A program made the translations under genes and the position numbers. From NCBI GenBank assembly GCA_003615045.1, contig ML014154.1:62001-126000 (forward strand): a DNA stretch of 64,000 nt, given 5' to 3'. The stretch is from Caulochytrium protostelioides. Taxonomy: Eukaryota > Chytridiomycota > Caulochytriomycetes > Caulochytriales > Caulochytriaceae. The notes beneath the pieces are model-generated. The model worked only from the letters and a program-made list of their open reading frames with translations. It did no database searches and was not told where the DNA came from. Below, piece by piece: positions 59,987-64,000 of the stretch (position 1 is the first letter of the stretch; each line of letters starts with the position of its first letter).

Positions 59987-62900
59987 AGCACCGTCACAGG
60001 CCGCGGTGGCCGAAACCGGTCCTCATCGGAGTGCCATGGATGAAGGTCCCCTCATGGAGACAGTGTTGCCTGGAGGACGTGACCCACCTGCCGGTCTCCG
60101 TGCCGATGAAGCCAGTCGTGGCGACAACGGCGCCGAAGCGGGCGCCCGTGGCGGAGATGGTGCGGCGCCCTCGCGGCCGGTCGATGCGCCGTCCGCCGCT
60201 GTCGGGTCCGACGCCGTCGAAGCCGAGACCGCCGCCGACCTCGATCGGCGGGATGCGCTTCACCAGAACGCCCCTGCGGTTGCGAGCGCGGTGTCGCCGA
60301 CGCCATCGAAGTCCTTGGGCGGTGTCAGGCCGGACGACGCGGCGAGGAAACCGCACGTCGCACCGCGGACGGTGGCGGCCGTCGCGTCGGGCGTGTCCGG
60401 TGGCGATGCCACGGCCCGTTCCGTAGCCGCTTCTGCAGGGCCCGGCGCCCGGCGGAGTCCCATCATTCCCCGCGCGCTGTCGACGCCGCTTCCGAGGGTG
60501 GCGCCCTTGCCGCCCGAAGGTCGCGGCGACATCGACGCGTTGAACGGCCATGTTGACGCCCTGACGGCGGCCATGGCCGCGACGCAGCAGATTATCCAGC
60601 GCGCCCAGGACGAGCAGGCGATCATGGTCGAGGACCAGCGACGCATGATCGCCAAATTCCGTCAGATGCGGTCTTACATTGATGTGCAGAATACGCGGAT
60701 CCAGACCCTTGAACGCCAGGGGGGCGAGGTCGACACGGCATCGCCCCGGATGGCTGAAGCATTGAAACAGTCGCGTCTGGATGCCAAATTCAAGATGACC
60801 CAACTGCAGCGGGAAAAAGAGGCACTCCAGGCGACGATTGCGTCATTGCGTCAGCAGATGGCTACCCGCTCCGAAGCCCATCATTCCCATCCCGGTGCCG
60901 GTGCGGACGCTTCTCGCCGACGCTCGGACACGCAGCATCCCTCCGACGGCGGGGAGGCCCCCGCTCCGGCAGTGGCCGCGGCATCCGCCGTGACCCCTCC
61001 GCCTCCCGCCGCGATCACCTCGGAGCATGCCTCCGAAGGCACCGCTGAGACGGCCGCCGGTCTTGCGACCGCCGCCTTGAATCCTTCGGCGTCAGCGCAT
61101 CGGATCGCGCAGCTGGAAGCTGATCTCCAGCGCCGTGATGCAGACTTAGCCGACATGGCGCATACCTTACAGCAGCTCCGGCAGCACATGCGGGCGTCCG
61201 AGTCTGAGCAACGGGTGCGGAGGGCGACGTCGCCGCCGCCGCCGCTTCCACCGGTGTTATCCGAGGACGATGCAGCTCCGGATGAAGCGTCGCTGTCCGT
61301 CCTGGCCACCGAAGCCTCAGAAGCCACGGAAGCAACCGAACCGGCTGGAGCGGCGGCGGCGACCGAAGGGGCTGTGCACGAGGTGGCAAACGGGACCGCA
61401 AATGGCACGGCCAACGAAATCATGGGCGACGGCGACGGCGATGCTAGCGCGTCGTCGTCCGTTGTGGGACCAACCTGGCGGTCATCCGAACCGAATCATT
61501 CGCTCGGAAGCCCGCGGCTTGAGATGCATGGGCCCGGGCCGGCAGCCATGTCTGGCACCGTTCCCGCCCCCTTCACGGTCACCGATGCGCGCGAGCCCTT
61601 GGAGAGCGGCAGCAGCTGTGACACGGCGCCGTGGGTGGCCGAGCGGGCGCGTTTGTTGGACCAACTGGATGGCCAGCGACGGAAAATTGATGCGCTACAG
61701 CGCCTCGCAGATAGCGCCGTGAAAGCGCAGCGTACGGCGAAAGCGCTCGAGGCGATAGTGCAGGACCACGTGGCGGAACGGACGGAACGCCAGGCCGAGT
61801 ATGACCGACTCGCGAAACAGCTCGAGATCCAGATGCAGGCACAAGCATCTGCGGACAGCGCCGTGCAGGCGCTGCCCGCGTTGCAAGCGGAGTTACGCGC
61901 GTTGCGTTCTGACCACGTGCAGCTTCAGTCTGATCATGCAGCGCAAGCGGCGGCCCACCAAGCACTCGTTGACGAAATGCGCGGACTAACAGCCCGAGCG
62001 GACGCGTTGGCCGCTCAGCGCGATGCGTTACAAGCCCAATATGTCGATGTGGCGGATCGGGACGCCGCGCAAGCACGCGATCATGGCGAAGCACAAGCGC
62101 GAATTACGGCGTTAGAGCAGACGATCAGCCAGCTTCAGGCGGGGGCGCGCGCACAGCTCCAGCAGCTGCAAACCGAACGCGATTCATCGGAGCGGGAGGT
62201 ACAGCGGGTCTCGCAGGCGTTTGCGGCGTACAAAGCGCAGGCCCGTCGGGCGCTCGCGCAGCAGTCGAACGATGTGCGTGCGTCGCAGATCGCCGAGCTC
62301 ACGGCGGCCCGCGCTGATCTCGCCGAGCAGCTGGCGGCGGCCACGCGTCAAACCGAGTCTCTTGTGGCTGAGGCAGCCCGGTATCGCGCCCAGATCGCCA
62401 CGCTCGAAGCGCGTGAGGGAGCTCATCGTGACGAGATTCAAGCCGCGGCTCGCGAACTACAGCGGCTCCAGTCCGAGTATGACGCGCTGCACCGTCTTCA
62501 GGCACGCCACGACCACGATCACGGTCGTGATCGCGCACATCAAGCGGAACACGTCGCTCATATCCAGTCGGCGTTGCAAGAACAGCATCACCGCCTCAGC
62601 ACCGCTCACGCGGCTGAGATGGAGACGTTCCGCGGGCAACTAGCGCGTGCAGAGCAAGCACAAATTGGTCAGGGTCAGGTCATCGAGCGGCTTCAGAGCG
62701 AACAGATGCAGCTCAGAAAGACGTTGGCGTCGATTCAAACGCGAGACGAAGGCCTGGCCACGGAGGTAACCGGGCCGCCGCCGCTGGGTGAATCCACCGC
62801 CCGCGGAATACCGGTGTCCCTGAGCGACCACGACCTCCCGACGATCTCGGCGCCCTTCTCATTCTCGCTCCATGATCTGCTCAGCGCGCCAGCCAACGCC

Positions 62901-63596
62901 CACCCGCTGCCGGACGACGGCGAAGAAACCACCACGCAGGTCCCGAGTGATTCGGTCTCGGTTTCTGGTTTTGCATCCATGTTGTTGGCTGGGGCCGCCG
63001 GCCTCGTCTCGCCGGTCGCCGCCCTCGGTCCTGCCTTGGTCGGTGGGGATGCGCTCCATGGAAACGGCAGTGCGACAAGCCAGGCCGCAGCGGGCCGCCA
63101 TGCTCACGCGCTGACCCGTGCAACGCTGCGCGAGCAAGATCTCCAGCAGCAAGTCGCGGAGCTCGGAGCGCTGCTAGCACAGAGTGAGAAGGCACAGCAA
63201 GCGCTACGTCTTAAAGAAGCGGCCCTGACGGAAGCGCTTTGCGATGAGCGCCGCGCGGAAAAACGGCAGAACTTGAATATTGAGTATTTGAAGAATGTGT
63301 TTATCAAATTCTTCGAAGGCCCTGCTTCGGGTTCGACCGCAAGCGCCGGCGCCGCTCCTGCCGCTGCGGCGGCCTCCACATCCCTTCTGACCCCTGCGTC
63401 GGCCCCGGATGTGGCACAGCATCGGCTCCGCTTACTCAAAGTCATGGCCCAGGTCCTCCATCTGTCGCCCGACGAAATGGTCCGGATACAGCACAGCATC
63501 AGCACCGAGCTGGGTGGAAACGGGCGAGGGGGCGAGGGAATTTTTAAAACGATGTTCGGATTAACCGGATCACCAGGAACCCTGGCGCCATTATAA
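59865..63596 (+). CDS. GRIP-domain golgin (Imh1-like) with polyglutamine tract
   Basis: 1243 aa from ATG 59865 (MFAQIIKKAGALESELVRSF), followed at once by 20 Gln coded by pure CAG (59925-59984). Residues about 100-220 are disordered. Heptad-rich coiled coil runs in two blocks, about 225-330 (DALTAAMAATQQIIQRAQDE, EALKQSRLDAKFKMTQLQRE) and about 590-965 (EYDRLAKQLEIQMQAQASAD, ITALEQTISQLQAGARAQLQ). A Ser/Pro break precedes a last short coil and the GRIP-like end: NIEYLKNVFIKFFEG with the conserved Tyr at about 1141, then HRLRLLKVMAQVLHLSPDEM. GRIP domains bind Arl1-GTP and place golgins on the trans-Golgi, where they tether endosome-derived vesicles. The low-complexity insert inside GRIP (GSTASAGAAPAAAAA) is unusual. 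Confidence 0.85.
59925..59984 (+). repeat. (CAG)20 polyglutamine tract
   Basis: Twenty uninterrupted CAG codons near the golgin N-terminus. Perfect repeats of this length are usually length-variable between strains. Confidence 0.95.
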
Positions 63597-64000
63597 AGGA
63601 CCAATTACCAGTATGCGGCAGCGCTAGTACGTCTTAGGGACCGATGGCCGAACACGACGTCCAGCGAGTTTGGAGACCCCGACAAGAGATGCTTCCTTTC
63701 AGGAACGTCGGCCTCCGCAGTGACCATCAGTCTCGCTCCATGGTCAACGATATGGCGGCACCATTCTCGATGCGTCCCCTCAATGAGCCTACATACTATG
63801 TAAAGTCCGCCCAAGTCCCATGCCCACTCGAGACATATCGAAAGACCGAATGTTGACAGGGACGAGGCAATGCATCGTTACGGATTCGTCAAACTGAGAA
63901 ATAAACTATCGCGACACATCAAACTCATACCCCATTAACCTCACGAACTGATGATAAACTATACCTCAGATTTTGCGGAATGTCCACGGCGTTCCATTCA
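63597..64000. other. Right-edge intergenic, no gene seen
   Basis: Downstream of the golgin stop, with rising AT content toward the edge and an aaataaac signal-like site at 63899-63906 that may serve the golgin transcript. Short ORFs on both strands show nothing recognisable. Confidence 0.5.

Noticed and set aside
1-64000. CRISPR arrays, rRNA genes, long terminal repeats, reverse transcriptase
   Set aside because: No regularly spaced repeat array, rRNA-like block or retroelement domain was found on either strand by eye.

Overview
The window reads as nuclear DNA of an early-diverging, zoosporic-type (chytrid or blastocladiomycete-like) fungus. The flanks are very GC-rich, genes are long with few introns, and proteins are full of Ala/Pro/Asp/Gln low-complexity tracts. 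Recognisable housekeeping genes include eIF2D/Tma64, an Snt1/NCoR-type corepressor, a GRIP golgin, a PP2C phosphatase, a DEAH/RHA helicase, mitochondrial bS21m and Elg1/ATAD5. The phylum is inferred from gene style and from Fanzor-like sequences, not proven. Many apparent long open frames are GC-driven shadows. In two genes a short first exon restores a sensible N-terminus: a signal peptide at 16.79 kb and the start of the corepressor at 45.89 kb.

Layout. 0-14.5 kb (GC-rich core): a partial minus-strand gene leaving the left edge, diverging from a Sec7/PH protein; then eIF2D and a ZZ-finger/EF-hand membrane-anchored protein, both on plus. 14.9-36 kb (lower-GC, gene-poor island): four predicted secreted or membrane-anchored proteins (14.85-16.79, 19.37-21.33, 23.27-24.11 and 30.34-31.54 kb), an Elg1-like clamp unloader, a broken Rok1/DDX52 helicase, four degraded Fanzor (eukaryotic TnpB-like RNA-guided nuclease) pieces and a few doubtful small ORFs. 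36.8-64 kb (GC-rich core again): DEAH helicase, F-box-type protein, giant SANT-domain corepressor, mitochondrial ribosomal protein bS21m, PP2C phosphatase and a polyQ GRIP golgin.

How it fits together. The two flanks look like ordinary conserved chromosome with individually regulated genes (translation, Arf/Golgi traffic, chromatin, RNA helicase, signalling). The middle 21 kb is accessory in character: lower GC, mobile-element debris, a truncated paralogue of an essential helicase abutting a Fanzor relic, and a concentration of cell-surface protein genes. The most interesting system is the Fanzor family. Its copies share a RuvC-III block and, in three of four, a short conserved sequence just beyond the stop codon, where the guide RNA/right end lies in related TnpB elements. 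No copy here looks intact.
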